64,000 nucleotides of DNA, taken from assembly GCF_000145235.1 (NCBI RefSeq), contig NC_014391.1, positions 4,410,001-4,474,000 on the forward strand, written 5' to 3'. The notes under the pieces were generated by a model, which saw only the letters and a program-made list of their open reading frames with translations, ran no database searches and was not told the origin of the DNA. This DNA comes from Micromonospora aurantiaca ATCC 27029. GTDB taxonomy: Bacteria; Actinomycetota; Actinomycetes; Mycobacteriales; Micromonosporaceae. The position numbers and the translations under genes are program-made. Shown here piece after piece: positions 38,249 through 46,957 of the stretch. Position 1 is the stretch's first letter. The number at the start of each line of letters is the position of its first letter.

Positions 38249-40356
38249 GCGTCCCGGTCACCGGCCGGGCGTCTGCCGACGCCTGCGAGTCGGCCTGGCA
38301 CGCCGCCTGGCTCCCGCCCGCGGCGTTCCGCGAACTCGGCTCCCGCGGGGTGCTGGTGCACGGCGACGGGCCCCTGGTCGACACGGTCCTCGACGAGGTG
38401 AGCCGGGCCTGCGGCCGGTACGGCGGACGGCTCTGGCACGGTCCACCGTGGCAGGTCGACGCCGACCTGGTGCTGGCCCTGCGCGGGGCCGGCCCGGTGC
38501 CGAACGCGGCAGCCGAGACGGCCCGGCTCGGCGCGACACCGGCGGTGAACGGCACCGGCGACGGCTCCCTCGGCGACGAGGGGTACCTGCTGGCGCGGGT
38601 GGACGGCGTGACAGTGGTCCTGGCCGACGCGCCGGCCGGCCTGCTGTACGGGATGTTCCACGTGGTCCGGCTCGGCGCGGCGGCCTTCGACGACGACCTC
38701 CCGGCTCGGCGGCACCGACCGGCACTGGACCGGCGGATGCTCGACCACTGGGACAACGTGGCCGTACACCCGGTGTCGGGCCAGGTCGAGCGGGGCTACG
38801 CCGGCGGCTCCCTGTTCTGGCGCGACGGCGCCGCCCGGCACGAGACCGCCCGGCTCCGCGACTACGCACGCCTGCTCGCCTCCTGCGGCGTCAACGCCGT
38901 CACGGTGAACAACGTCAACGTGCACGACACCGAGGCGCTACTGCTGACCGACCGGCTCGGCGACGTCGCGGAGATCGCCGGGGTGCTCCGCCCGTACGGC
39001 ATCCGGGTGCATCTGTCGGTGACCTTCGCCGCCCCGGTGGTCCTCGGCGGCCTGCCCACAGCCGATCCGCTGGACGAGCGGGTACGGGCCTGGTGGGCCG
39101 CCGCCACCCGGCGGGTCTACCGGCGGATCCCCGACTTCGGCGGCTATCTGGTGAAGGCCGACTCCGAGGGCCGGCCCGGCCCGTTCGCGTACGGGCGCGA
39201 CCACGCCGACGGCGCGAACCTGCTCGCCGACGCGCTCGCCCCGCACGGAGGCGTGGTGCGCTGGCGGGCGTTCGTCTACGACCACCACCAGGACTGGCGG
39301 GACCGGTCGACCGACCGGGCCCGGGCCGCGCACGACCACTTCGCGCCGCTGGACGGACGATTCGCCGACAACGTGATCCTCCAGGTGAAGTTCGGCCCGA
39401 TCGACTTCCAGACACGCGAACCGGTGTCCCCGGTGCTCGCCGCGATGCCGGCCACCCGGCTGGCGGTGGAGGTGCAGGCGACGCAGGAGTACACCGGCCA
39501 GCAGCGGCACGTCTGCTACCTCGCGCCCTGGTGGAGTGAGGTGCTGCGGTTCCGGCCCCGGGGTGAGCCCGGCGGCACGATCGCCGACATCGCGGCCGGC
39601 CGGGCGGGCACCGGCGGCGGTCTGGTGGCAGTGGCCAACGTGGGCGACGACCCGTTCTGGACCGGGCACCCGCTGGCGCAGGCGAACCTGTACGCCTTCG
39701 GCCGGCTCGCCTGGGATCCGCTGCTGGATCCCGCCGCGATCCTCGACGAGTGGATCGACCTGACCTGGCTGCCGGTCACCACCGGCGATCCGGAAGCGGT
39801 ACGGCGGACGATGCACGCGGTCATGGACGATTCCTGGCGCACCTACGAGCGCTACACCGCCCCGCTCGGCGTCGGTTTCATGGTGCGGCCCGGTCACCAC
39901 TACGGCCCGGACGTGGACGGCTACGAGTACACCCCGTGGGGCACGTACCACTTCGCCGACCGCCACGGCGTCGGGGTGGACCGGACCCGGGCGACCGGGA
40001 CCGGCTTCACCGGCCAGTACCCGCCGCCGTGGTCGGAGGTGTACGAGTCACGCGAGCGCTGCCCCGACGAACTGCTGCTGTTCTTCCATCACGTCCCGTA
40101 CCGGCACGTGCTGCGCAGTGGCCGTACCGTGATCCAGCACATCTACGACACGCACTTCGCCGGGGTCGAGGAGGTGGCGGCGATGCGGGAACGGTGGCGG
40201 CTCGTCGCCGGGGCAGTCGACCCGGCCGTCCACGACCGGGTGGCCGAGCGCTTGGAGGAGCAGTTCCGCAGCGCCGTCGAGTGGCGGGACCAGATCAACA
40301 CCTACTTCTTCCGCAAGTCCGGGGTGCCGGACGCGCACGGTCGCCGCATCCACTGA
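38245..40356 (+). CDS. GH67 alpha-glucuronidase
   Basis: 703 residues. The catalytic region is recognisable from GYLVKADSEGRPGP (general acid Glu), ILQVKFGPIDFQTREP (Asp) and VEVQATQEYTGQ (Glu), which correspond to the three essential acidic residues of GH67 enzymes. It removes glucuronic or 4-O-methyl-glucuronic acid from the non-reducing-end xylose of aldouronates. No signal peptide, so it works on imported fragments. Last gene of the importer operon, convergent with the ManD-like gene only 10 nt away. Confidence 0.93.
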   Translation: MSVPVTGRASADACESAWHAAWLPPAAFRELGSRGVLVHGDGPLVDTVLDEVSRACGRYGGRLWHGPPWQVDADLVLALRGAGPVPNAAAETARLGATPAVNGTGDGSLGDEGYLLARVDGVTVVLADAPAGLLYGMFHVVRLGAAAFDDDLPARRHRPALDRRMLDHWDNVAVHPVSGQVERGYAGGSLFWRDGAARHETARLRDYARLLASCGVNAVTVNNVNVHDTEALLLTDRLGDVAEIAGVLRPYGIRVHLSVTFAAPVVLGGLPTADPLDERVRAWWAAATRRVYRRIPDFGGYLVKADSEGRPGPFAYGRDHADGANLLADALAPHGGVVRWRAFVYDHHQDWRDRSTDRARAAHDHFAPLDGRFADNVILQVKFGPIDFQTREPVSPVLAAMPATRLAVEVQATQEYTGQQRHVCYLAPWWSEVLRFRPRGEPGGTIADIAAGRAGTGGGLVAVANVGDDPFWTGHPLAQANLYAFGRLAWDPLLDPAAILDEWIDLTWLPVTTGDPEAVRRTMHAVMDDSWRTYERYTAPLGVGFMVRPGHHYGPDVDGYEYTPWGTYHFADRHGVGVDRTRATGTGFTGQYPPPWSEVYESRERCPDELLLFFHHVPYRHVLRSGRTVIQHIYDTHFAGVEEVAAMRERWRLVAGAVDPAVHDRVAERLEEQFRSAVEWRDQINTYFFRKSGVPDAHGRRIH

Positions 40357-40366
40357 ACCGGCGCGC

Positions 40367-41575
40367 TCACCACGGGTGCACGGTGCCGTCCGTCAACCGG
40401 TTCACAGGCAGGTAGGCCGGCGCGTACGGGTAGCGAGCCGCCGCTCGCTCGTCGATGTCCACACCGAGTCCCGGAGTCTCGGCCGGATGCAGGTAGCCGC
40501 CCTCGTAGTGGTAGCCGTGCGGGAACACCTCGTCCGTCGCCTCGGTGTGCCGCATGTACTCCTGCAGGCCGAAGTTGGGGATGGCGAGGTCCAGGTGCAG
40601 CGCGGCGGCCATGCAGACAGGGGACAGGTCGGTGGCCCCGTGCGAGCCGCTGCGGACGTGGTGCAGCGCGGCGAGGTCGAAGATGCGTCGCAGGTGGGTG
40701 ATCCCGCCGGCGTGGACCACAGTGGTGCGCACGTAGTCGATGAGCTGTTCCCGGATGAGCTGGGCCGCGTCCCAGATGCTGCTGAAGACCTCGCCGACCG
40801 CGATCGGCGTGGTGGTGTGCGAGCGGATGAGCCGGAAACCCTCCTGCAGGTCCGCCGGTACGGGATCCTCCATCCAGGTCAGCGCGTACGGCTCCAGGCT
40901 CCTGCCGAGCCGCGCCGCCTCGATCGGGGTGAGCCGGTGGTGCACGTCGTGCAGCAGCCGGAGGGTGGGCCCGAACTCCTCGCGGACCCGGGCGAACACG
41001 CCCGGCACGTGGGCCAGGTAGGCCTCCGTCGACCAGCTCGCCTCGGTCGGCAGCGCAGCGTCGGCGGGCTCGTAGAACATCTTGTCCGCGCTGACGCCGT
41101 ACGTCCGGGGCAGGCCGGGCACACCGCACTGCACCCGGACCGCGCGGTAGCCGAGGTCGACGAAGCGGGCGACCTCGGTCAGCACCTCGTCGACGGTCTC
41201 GCCGTTGGCGTGCCCGTACACGGTCACGCCCTCGCGGGACCGGCCACCGAGCAGCTGGTAGACCGGCAGCCCGGCGACCTTGCCCTTGATGTCCCACAGC
41301 GCGGTGTCCACGGCGGCGACGGCGCTCATCGTGACCGGCCCGCGCCGCCAGTACGACCCCTGGTAGAGGTACTGCCAGGTGTCCTCGATCCGGGCCGGGT
41401 CGCGCCCGATCAGCAGCGGCACGACGTGGTCACGCAGGTAGGACGCGACTGCGAGTTCCCGGCCGTTGAGGGTGGCGTCACCGACGCCGGTGACGCCGGC
41501 GTCGGTGACGACCTTCAGGGTCACGAAGTTCCGGCCGGGGCAGGTCACGATCACCCGGGCGTCGACGATCCTCAT
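40367..41575 (-). CDS. mandelate racemase/enolase family, D-mannonate dehydratase (ManD) type
   Basis: 402 residues. The opening MRIVDARVIVTCPGRNFVTL is nearly diagnostic of the ManD/RspA group in the enolase superfamily. Metal-binding Asp/Glu residues lie in LLHDVHHRL, WMEDPVP and AVGEVFSS, and SHGATDLSP and NFGLQEYM fit the barrel's C-terminal loops. Members convert D-mannonate to 2-keto-3-deoxygluconate, though some use D-gluconate. Next to GH67 it would process released glucuronate, after an isomerase and reductase not in this window. Confidence 0.9.
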   Translation of the reverse strand: MRIVDARVIVTCPGRNFVTLKVVTDAGVTGVGDATLNGRELAVASYLRDHVVPLLIGRDPARIEDTWQYLYQGSYWRRGPVTMSAVAAVDTALWDIKGKVAGLPVYQLLGGRSREGVTVYGHANGETVDEVLTEVARFVDLGYRAVRVQCGVPGLPRTYGVSADKMFYEPADAALPTEASWSTEAYLAHVPGVFARVREEFGPTLRLLHDVHHRLTPIEAARLGRSLEPYALTWMEDPVPADLQEGFRLIRSHTTTPIAVGEVFSSIWDAAQLIREQLIDYVRTTVVHAGGITHLRRIFDLAALHHVRSGSHGATDLSPVCMAAALHLDLAIPNFGLQEYMRHTEATDEVFPHGYHYEGGYLHPAETPGLGVDIDERAAARYPYAPAYLPVNRLTDGTVHPW

Positions 41576-41658
41576 CCGGTCTCCCCTGCGGTCGGCGCGC
41601 CGGTCACCACAGGATTATCCATCATCGTCGATCTGTCGGGTGCCCCGGTGCCGGCCGG

Positions 41659-41829
41659 TCAGGCCGGTTCGGGAACGCCCCCGGGCTCACCGTCGTCGGG
41701 CATCGGCTCGACCGGCGCCTCGGGCAGTTCGCCGGGCGTGTCCGGGAGGAGTTCGCCGGGGTCGTCCGGCACGTCCTCACGAGGGTCGATCGGCGGGTAC
41801 ACCTCGGGATCGAGGTCGGGGTTGGTCAT
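41659..41829 (-). CDS. small acidic Pro-rich protein (56 aa)
   Basis: A 56-codon frame from ATG 41829: MTNPDLDPEVYPPIDPREDV then repeats of the kind DDPGEL, DTPGEL and APVEP, with no basic stretch. Composition is very acidic and Pro-rich, so it is probably disordered. The ribosome site is weak. Its coding character is suggested by biased codon use and an internal repeat; homologues should be checked before accepting it. Confidence 0.55.
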   Translation of the reverse strand: MTNPDLDPEVYPPIDPREDVPDDPGELLPDTPGELPEAPVEPMPDDGEPGGVPEPA

Positions 41830-41960
41830 CGGCTCAGTATCCGACGCCTCAGCCGGGACCGCCCGTCGAGCACGACGACGGGCGGCGCCCGCCGGAGTGA
41901 GCGGCGGGCGGACGTGTCACCGCGAGCGCCGGCTCTCTCCCGGCCTCGATCCGCGCGCCG

Positions 41961-42191
41961 TCACGGGCTCTCACCGTCACCGGCCGAGGGCGCGGACGAC
42001 CGGTCCGCCGGCTTGCGCAACCACAGCCACACCCCCGCCAGCAGGCACGCCGCGCCCCCGATCGCGACCGCCGACTCTGCCGGTTCGGAGAGATCGTCGA
42101 GGAACGGGAAGGTGTGGGAGGCCGCCATCGCCAGAAACCCGATCAGCAACAGCAGGCCGGCGGTGATCCGCTGGACAACCATGCGCTTCAT
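41961..42191 (-). CDS. small membrane protein (76 aa)
   Basis: Two hydrophobic helices (about 8-27 and 38-58) with a short charged tail ending AGDGESP. No family recognised with confidence. It lies 64 nt after the ABC ATPase gene on the same strand, perhaps in that transcript. Confidence 0.65.
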   Translation of the reverse strand: MKRMVVQRITAGLLLLIGFLAMAASHTFPFLDDLSEPAESAVAIGGAACLLAGVWLWLRKPADRSSAPSAGDGESP

Positions 42192-42255
42192 TGGATCACG
42201 ACGTCGACAGCAGCCCGCAGGCCGCTGCGCCGACCCGCCCCCCGGAACACCCGCT

Positions 42256-42939
42256 TCAGCGGGCTGGTGCCGGAACGTGGAGGCGGCCGTCGTGGACCTC
42301 GGCGATCTGGTCGACGGCGGTGAGGTGGGTGCGGTCGTGGGTGACCAGGACGGTGGCGGTGGCCTGCTGGTGGGTGAGGCGGGTGATCAGGTCGATGACG
42401 GCGGCGCCGCGTTCGTGGTCGAGGGCGCTGGTGGGTTCGTCGACGAGCAGGACCGTGGGGTTGTTCATCAGGGCGCGGGCGATGTTGACGCGTTGGCGCT
42501 GGCCGCCGGAGAGCTGGTGCGGCCGGCGGTCGGCCTGACCGGCGAGGCCGACCGCGTCGAGCAGTTCCACGGCGCGGGTACGGGCATCGGCCGGTGGGCG
42601 GCCGTCGATCTGGGCCATGACCTGGAGCTGCTCGGCGGCGGTGAGGGAGGGCAGCAGGTTGGGCTGCTGGAAGACGATGCCGATCTTGCGGCGGCGCAGG
42701 TCGGCGAGTTCGGCCCGAATGAGACCGGTAGTCGGGGTGCCGTCGACGGTGACGGTGCCGGTGTCGGGGGTGATGAGGGTCGCGGCGACCGCGAGGAGGC
42801 TGGACTTGCCGGAGCCGGAGGGGCCGATCACGGCGGTGAGGCTCCCCTTGGGCACGTCCAGGGTGACGCGGTCGAGGGCGGTCAGGCGGCCCTCGCCGTC
42901 GGGGTAGGTGAGGGTGATGTCGGTCAGGTTCAGGCTCAT
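42256..42939 (-). CDS. ABC transporter ATPase (MacB/LolD-type)
   Basis: 227 residues from the ATG at 42939, ATGA overlap with the permease gene. Walker A is GPSGSGKSS, the Q-loop follows at FQQPNLLPSL, the signature is LSGGQRQR, and Walker B is VLLVDEPTSALD. The family works with FtsX-type permeases to export peptides or lipids, or to mechanically drive periplasmic processes. Genomic neighbours are a divergent histidine kinase and response regulator, a layout often seen for cell-envelope-stress or antimicrobial-peptide resistance transporters. Confidence 0.93.
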   Translation of the reverse strand: MSLNLTDITLTYPDGEGRLTALDRVTLDVPKGSLTAVIGPSGSGKSSLLAVAATLITPDTGTVTVDGTPTTGLIRAELADLRRRKIGIVFQQPNLLPSLTAAEQLQVMAQIDGRPPADARTRAVELLDAVGLAGQADRRPHQLSGGQRQRVNIARALMNNPTVLLVDEPTSALDHERGAAVIDLITRLTHQQATATVLVTHDRTHLTAVDQIAEVHDGRLHVPAPAR

Positions 42940-44027
42940 CGGGCGCTCCCCAGGGCGGTCAGCGGGTCGACGGAGGTGATGCGGCGGATGGCCAGGGCGG
43001 CTCCGAGGGCGCCGAGGACGACCATCACGGCCGCGGGAAGGAGGACGGTCACCGGGGTGAGGACGAACGGCACAGCTGACCCGGCGACGAGGGCGCCGAG
43101 CGCGGCGGCGATGCCGGTGCCGAGCAGGGTGCCGCCGGCGAGCAGGACGACGGCCTGCCCGATGGCGTCCTTGAGAAGGGTGGCGGTCGAGGCGCCGAGT
43201 GCCTTGAGCACTGCGACGTCGCCGCTGCGCTGGATCGTCCAGACGGTGAAGAACGCTCCGATGACGAGGGCGGAGATGGCGAACAGGAAGCCGCGCATCA
43301 GCTGGAGGGAGCCGTTCTCGGAGGTGTAGGAGCCGATCGCGGACAGCGAGTCGTCGACGGAGACCGTCTTGGTGCCCGCCTGCCGGTCGGTGGCCACCAG
43401 ATCGGCCCCCGAGGTGGTGGTCAGGGCGACGACGGTGGCCGCCGGGCTGCCGCCGCCGGTGCCGGTGGGAGGCGCGATCTTCTGCCACACGTCCAAGCTG
43501 ATCCACACCACAGGGGTGTGACTGAAGGAGGCGTCGCCGCGTACGGCCGCCACTGTCAGTCGCTGCCCGGCGAGGGTGACGGAGTCACCGGCCTTCACAC
43601 CGAGGTCGTCGGCGGCCCTGGTGGACAGCACTGCCGAGCGGCCGTCGATCCGGCCGCTGCCGGGGGCCAGGTGGGAGCCGGGCCGGACGCCGAAGGCGGA
43701 GACCCCGGCGCTCCTGTTTCCGGCGGTGGCCCTCGTCGTGGCGATGCCCAGCGGTTCGGCGCCTGTCACTCCGGGCGCCTCGGCCCACTGCTGCCACTGC
43801 TTCTCGGTGACTGTGGAGTTGGAGTACGACACGCCCTGGCCCTCGCCGGGGGCCTGGAAGGCGATCCTGTCGGCGGGCAGGCCGGTGATGGCGGAGACGT
43901 TCTGCCGGCCCAGTCCGGCCGTCAACCCGGACAGCAGCCCGACCAGCAGGGTGATCAGCACGATGACGGTCCCCATCAGGGCGAAGCGTCCCTTGGCGAA
44001 CTTCAGATCTCTCCAGGCGACAAACAC
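42936..44027 (-). CDS. FtsX-like ABC permease
   Basis: 363 residues from a GTG at 44027. One N-terminal membrane helix, a large extracytoplasmic domain (about 45-225) and three C-terminal helices, the MacB/FtsX four-helix topology. Partner of the ATPase at 42256. The divergent kinase gene at 44199 starts 170 nt away, so both are likely regulated from this gap. Confidence 0.9.
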   Translation of the reverse strand: MFVAWRDLKFAKGRFALMGTVIVLITLLVGLLSGLTAGLGRQNVSAITGLPADRIAFQAPGEGQGVSYSNSTVTEKQWQQWAEAPGVTGAEPLGIATTRATAGNRSAGVSAFGVRPGSHLAPGSGRIDGRSAVLSTRAADDLGVKAGDSVTLAGQRLTVAAVRGDASFSHTPVVWISLDVWQKIAPPTGTGGGSPAATVVALTTTSGADLVATDRQAGTKTVSVDDSLSAIGSYTSENGSLQLMRGFLFAISALVIGAFFTVWTIQRSGDVAVLKALGASTATLLKDAIGQAVVLLAGGTLLGTGIAAALGALVAGSAVPFVLTPVTVLLPAAVMVVLGALGAALAIRRITSVDPLTALGSAR

Positions 44028-44198
44028 GGCAGTGGCCTGTCCTTTCGGCGGTGGAAGCGGTACGACTCCACCATCGCGGCCGGCGCCCGTGTCCGCGTCT
44101 GGCGTAGGCGGGCACTTCGCGGGCCGAAGGACGGCGCACGGGTTCTAACTTTCGATAGAGGCCCCCGGGGCGCCGGCCTCGGCAACGTGGGACGCACT

Positions 44199-45419
44199 GT
44201 GAGCACCGCTGCCCCTGCCCTGACCCCGACCACCCGAGCCCTGGCCTGGTGCCTGCACCTGCTGATCATCGGCCTGCTCGTCCTGGCTGCCGGCCGGGCG
44301 GTGGCCGACGACCGGCCCCGCGCCGGATCGATCGTCGCTGCGTCGGTGGCGTGCGGCCTGGCGTACGCCATCGGGCCGCTCCTCCCCCGCATCCGCCGCT
44401 CGCGGTGGGCCGCCGCCTGGTGGCTGGCCGCCGTGGGCGCCGCGTGGCTGGTGTTGCTGAGCCTGTCCCCCGATGCGATCTGGGTGGCCTTCCCGCTGTA
44501 CTTCCTCCAGCTCCACCTGCTGCCGCGCCGCGCCGGCCTGGCTGCCGTGATCGCCACCGCCGCGGCGGCCGTCGCCGGGTTCGGTGCTCACACCGGCTCC
44601 TTCACCGCGGCCACGGTGATCGGTCCCGCGCTCGGCGCCGCCGTCGCCGTCGGGGTGGTGTGGGGATACCAGGCCCTGTATCGGGAGAGCGAACAGCGCA
44701 GGCAGCTGATCGAGGAACTCACCGCCACCCGGGCCGACCTGGCCCGGGCCGAGCACACGGCCGGCGTACTCGCCGAACGCGAGCGTCTGGCCCGCGAGAT
44801 CCACGACACTCTCGCCCAGGGCCTGTCCAGCATCCAACTGCTGCTGCGCGCCGCCGAGCGCGCCCTGCCCGGCCGGCCCGGTGCCGCCTCCGGCCACGTC
44901 GACGCGGCCCGCCAGGTCGCCGTGGACAACCTCGCCGAGGCCCGCCGCTTCGTCGCCGCACTCACCCCGCCCACCCTGGAAGGCACCACCCTGGCCGGCG
45001 CCCTGGAACGCCTGTGCACCACCACCAGTGCCCGCCACCGCATCGCCGCCCGCTTCCACCTCGTCGGCGCCCCCGTATCGCTGTCGACCGCCCACGAGGT
45101 GGCGCTCCTGCGTATCGCCCAGTCCGCCCTCGCGAACACGGTCCGCCACGCCCGGGCCACCACGGCCGAGGTCACCCTCAGATGTCTCGGCGACCGCATC
45201 GCCCTTCACGTCGTCGACAACGGGCAAGGCTTCGACCCCGACCGTCTGCCCGCCCCCGACGTCGACAGCGGCGGCTTCGGCCTGACGGCCATGCGCGCCC
45301 GCATGAACGCCCTCGGCGGCACCCTGGCCGTCGAGTCCGCGCCCGGCCACGGCACCGCCCTGACCGCCGAGCTTCCCCTCACCCCGCCCAGCAGGACCGA
45401 GCCCGAGGGCCGCCCGTGA
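44199..45419 (+). CDS. sensor histidine kinase (NarL-type, HisKA_3)
   Basis: 406 residues from GTG 44199; GTG 44187 is also in frame. Several N-terminal membrane helices (about 15-160), then a dimerisation and phospho-acceptor segment EIHDTLAQGLSSIQLLL with His in EIHDT, and a HATPase_c domain with VDNGQGFDP and GGFGLTAMRARM. Couples to the LuxR-type regulator by GTGA overlap. The many membrane helices and the lack of an extracellular loop suggest an intramembrane sensor. Likely signal: envelope stress or a compound exported by the adjacent ABC transporter. Confidence 0.92.
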   Translation: MSTAAPALTPTTRALAWCLHLLIIGLLVLAAGRAVADDRPRAGSIVAASVACGLAYAIGPLLPRIRRSRWAAAWWLAAVGAAWLVLLSLSPDAIWVAFPLYFLQLHLLPRRAGLAAVIATAAAAVAGFGAHTGSFTAATVIGPALGAAVAVGVVWGYQALYRESEQRRQLIEELTATRADLARAEHTAGVLAERERLAREIHDTLAQGLSSIQLLLRAAERALPGRPGAASGHVDAARQVAVDNLAEARRFVAALTPPTLEGTTLAGALERLCTTTSARHRIAARFHLVGAPVSLSTAHEVALLRIAQSALANTVRHARATTAEVTLRCLGDRIALHVVDNGQGFDPDRLPAPDVDSGGFGLTAMRARMNALGGTLAVESAPGHGTALTAELPLTPPSRTEPEGRP

Positions 45420-46054
45420 CCGACGACGTCCCCGTCCGCCTCCTCCTGGCCGACGACCACCCGGTCGTACGGGCCGGACTGCGCGCCGTGCTGGAAACCG
45501 AACCCGGCCTCGTCGTCGTGGCCGAAGCCGCCACCGCCGAGGAGGCCGTCACCCGTGCAGGCGAAGGCGACATCGACGTCGTGCTGATGGACCTGCAGTT
45601 CGGGAAGGGCATGGGCGGCGCCGAAGCCACCGCCCGGATCACCGCCCGCCCGGAAGCGCCGCGCGTGCTGATCGTCACCACCTACGACTCCGACGCCGAC
45701 ACACTGCCCGCCATCGAGGCCGGTGCCACCGGCTACCTCCTCAAGGACGCCCCACCCGAAGACCTGGCTGCCGCCGTCCGCACCGCCGCCGCCGGGCGCA
45801 CCACGCTGGCGCCCACCGTCGCGAACCGGCTGATGAACCGGCTGCGCACGCCGGGCACCGCCCTGACCCGACGCGAGACCGAGGTTCTCGCCCTGGTCGC
45901 CGACGGCTTGTCCAACCACAGCATCGGCACCCGCCTGCACCTGACCGAAGGCACCGTCAAGTCCCACCTGGCCCGCATCTACGCCAAACTCGGCGTCGAC
46001 TCACGCACCGCGGCCGTCGCCTCCGCCACCGAACTCGGCCTGATCCGCCGCTGA
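45416..46054 (+). CDS. NarL/LuxR-family response regulator
   Basis: 212 residues from GTG 45416. The receiver has ADDHP and the phospho-acceptor Asp in VLMDLQF. The LuxR-type HTH is LTRRETEVLALVADGLSNHS followed by GTVKSHLARIYAKLGV. Partner of the kinase. Its 3' end overlaps the convergent ECF S-component gene by 54 nt (46001-46054). Confidence 0.93.
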   Translation: MTDDVPVRLLLADDHPVVRAGLRAVLETEPGLVVVAEAATAEEAVTRAGEGDIDVVLMDLQFGKGMGGAEATARITARPEAPRVLIVTTYDSDADTLPAIEAGATGYLLKDAPPEDLAAAVRTAAAGRTTLAPTVANRLMNRLRTPGTALTRRETEVLALVADGLSNHSIGTRLHLTEGTVKSHLARIYAKLGVDSRTAAVASATELGLIRR

Positions 46055-46957
46055 TCCGAGCGCGTGCCCGGTCACGACGTCTCCGTCCTGACGCGAGGAC
46101 GACAGCGGGACGCCGGGCGTGGTCACGTCGTCGCCGTCCGCCCGGGGCGTGGGCGGGTCGCACGCTGTGGCGAAGGTGACCGGCGCGCCGAACGCGGCCC
46201 GCCGGACGGCGCGGCGCAGCGCGGCGAGGACGGCCGGACCGGCGAGGACGATCGCCACGGCGGTGGTGATCGCGCGGCCGGTGTCCCAGCCGAAGGTGGA
46301 GGTGACGGCGGTGAACAGGGCGAGACGGTGCAGGTTCTCCAGTACGGGGGCGCCGGCGACGTAGGACAGCTGGGTGTCCGCGCCGACGCTGAACGGCCAG
46401 AACCACAGGTTCATCAGCAGGCCGTAGCCGTAGGCGGCGAGAACCCCGTACCCGGCCAGGACGGCGACCTCGGCCCGGCCGCGCAACCGGGCCGGGAGCA
46501 GGCCGGCGCCGAGGCCGATCCAGGAGGCGCAGAGCATCTGGAACGGCAGCCACGGCCCGACGCCGGCGGTGAGCAGGGCGGAGGCGAACAGCGACGTGGC
46601 GCCGAGCAGGAACCCGAACCCGGGTCCGAAGACCCGGCCGGCGAGGACGAGCAGGAAGAACACCGTCTCGATGCCCGCGGTCCCCGCGCCCAGGGGGCGC
46701 AGGGCGGCGTTGACGGCGGCGAGTACGCCGAGCATCGCCAGGGCTTTGCTGTCGATACCGCCGGAGGTGAGTTCGGCGAGGACGAGCGCCACGAGTACCG
46801 GCAGCATGACGATGAAGACCAGCGGCGCCTCGCCGGTGCGGGCGGTGGTCTCCGGGTGTGCGGGGACGAAGAAGGGCCAGGTGAAGGTGGCCAGCGCGGC
46901 GGCCGAGGCGAGGGTCAGCACCACAGCGGTACGCGGGGCGACCCGCAGGACACTCAT
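46001..46957 (-). CDS. ECF transporter S component, probable cobalamin specificity
   Basis: 318 residues, last gene of the riboswitch-headed operon, ATGA overlap with the ATPase gene. Six to eight hydrophobic helices, with the GFLLGATSLFASALLTAGVG segment typical of S components, then a polar C-terminal tail of about 60 residues. Specificity cannot be read from the sequence. Cobalamin is inferred from the upstream cobalamin riboswitch and the surface proteins. The CbrT-type B12 S component of lactobacilli is a functional parallel, not a demonstrated homologue. Confidence 0.82.
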   Translation of the reverse strand: MSVLRVAPRTAVVLTLASAAALATFTWPFFVPAHPETTARTGEAPLVFIVMLPVLVALVLAELTSGGIDSKALAMLGVLAAVNAALRPLGAGTAGIETVFFLLVLAGRVFGPGFGFLLGATSLFASALLTAGVGPWLPFQMLCASWIGLGAGLLPARLRGRAEVAVLAGYGVLAAYGYGLLMNLWFWPFSVGADTQLSYVAGAPVLENLHRLALFTAVTSTFGWDTGRAITTAVAIVLAGPAVLAALRRAVRRAAFGAPVTFATACDPPTPRADGDDVTTPGVPLSSSRQDGDVVTGHALGSAADQAEFGGGGDGRGA

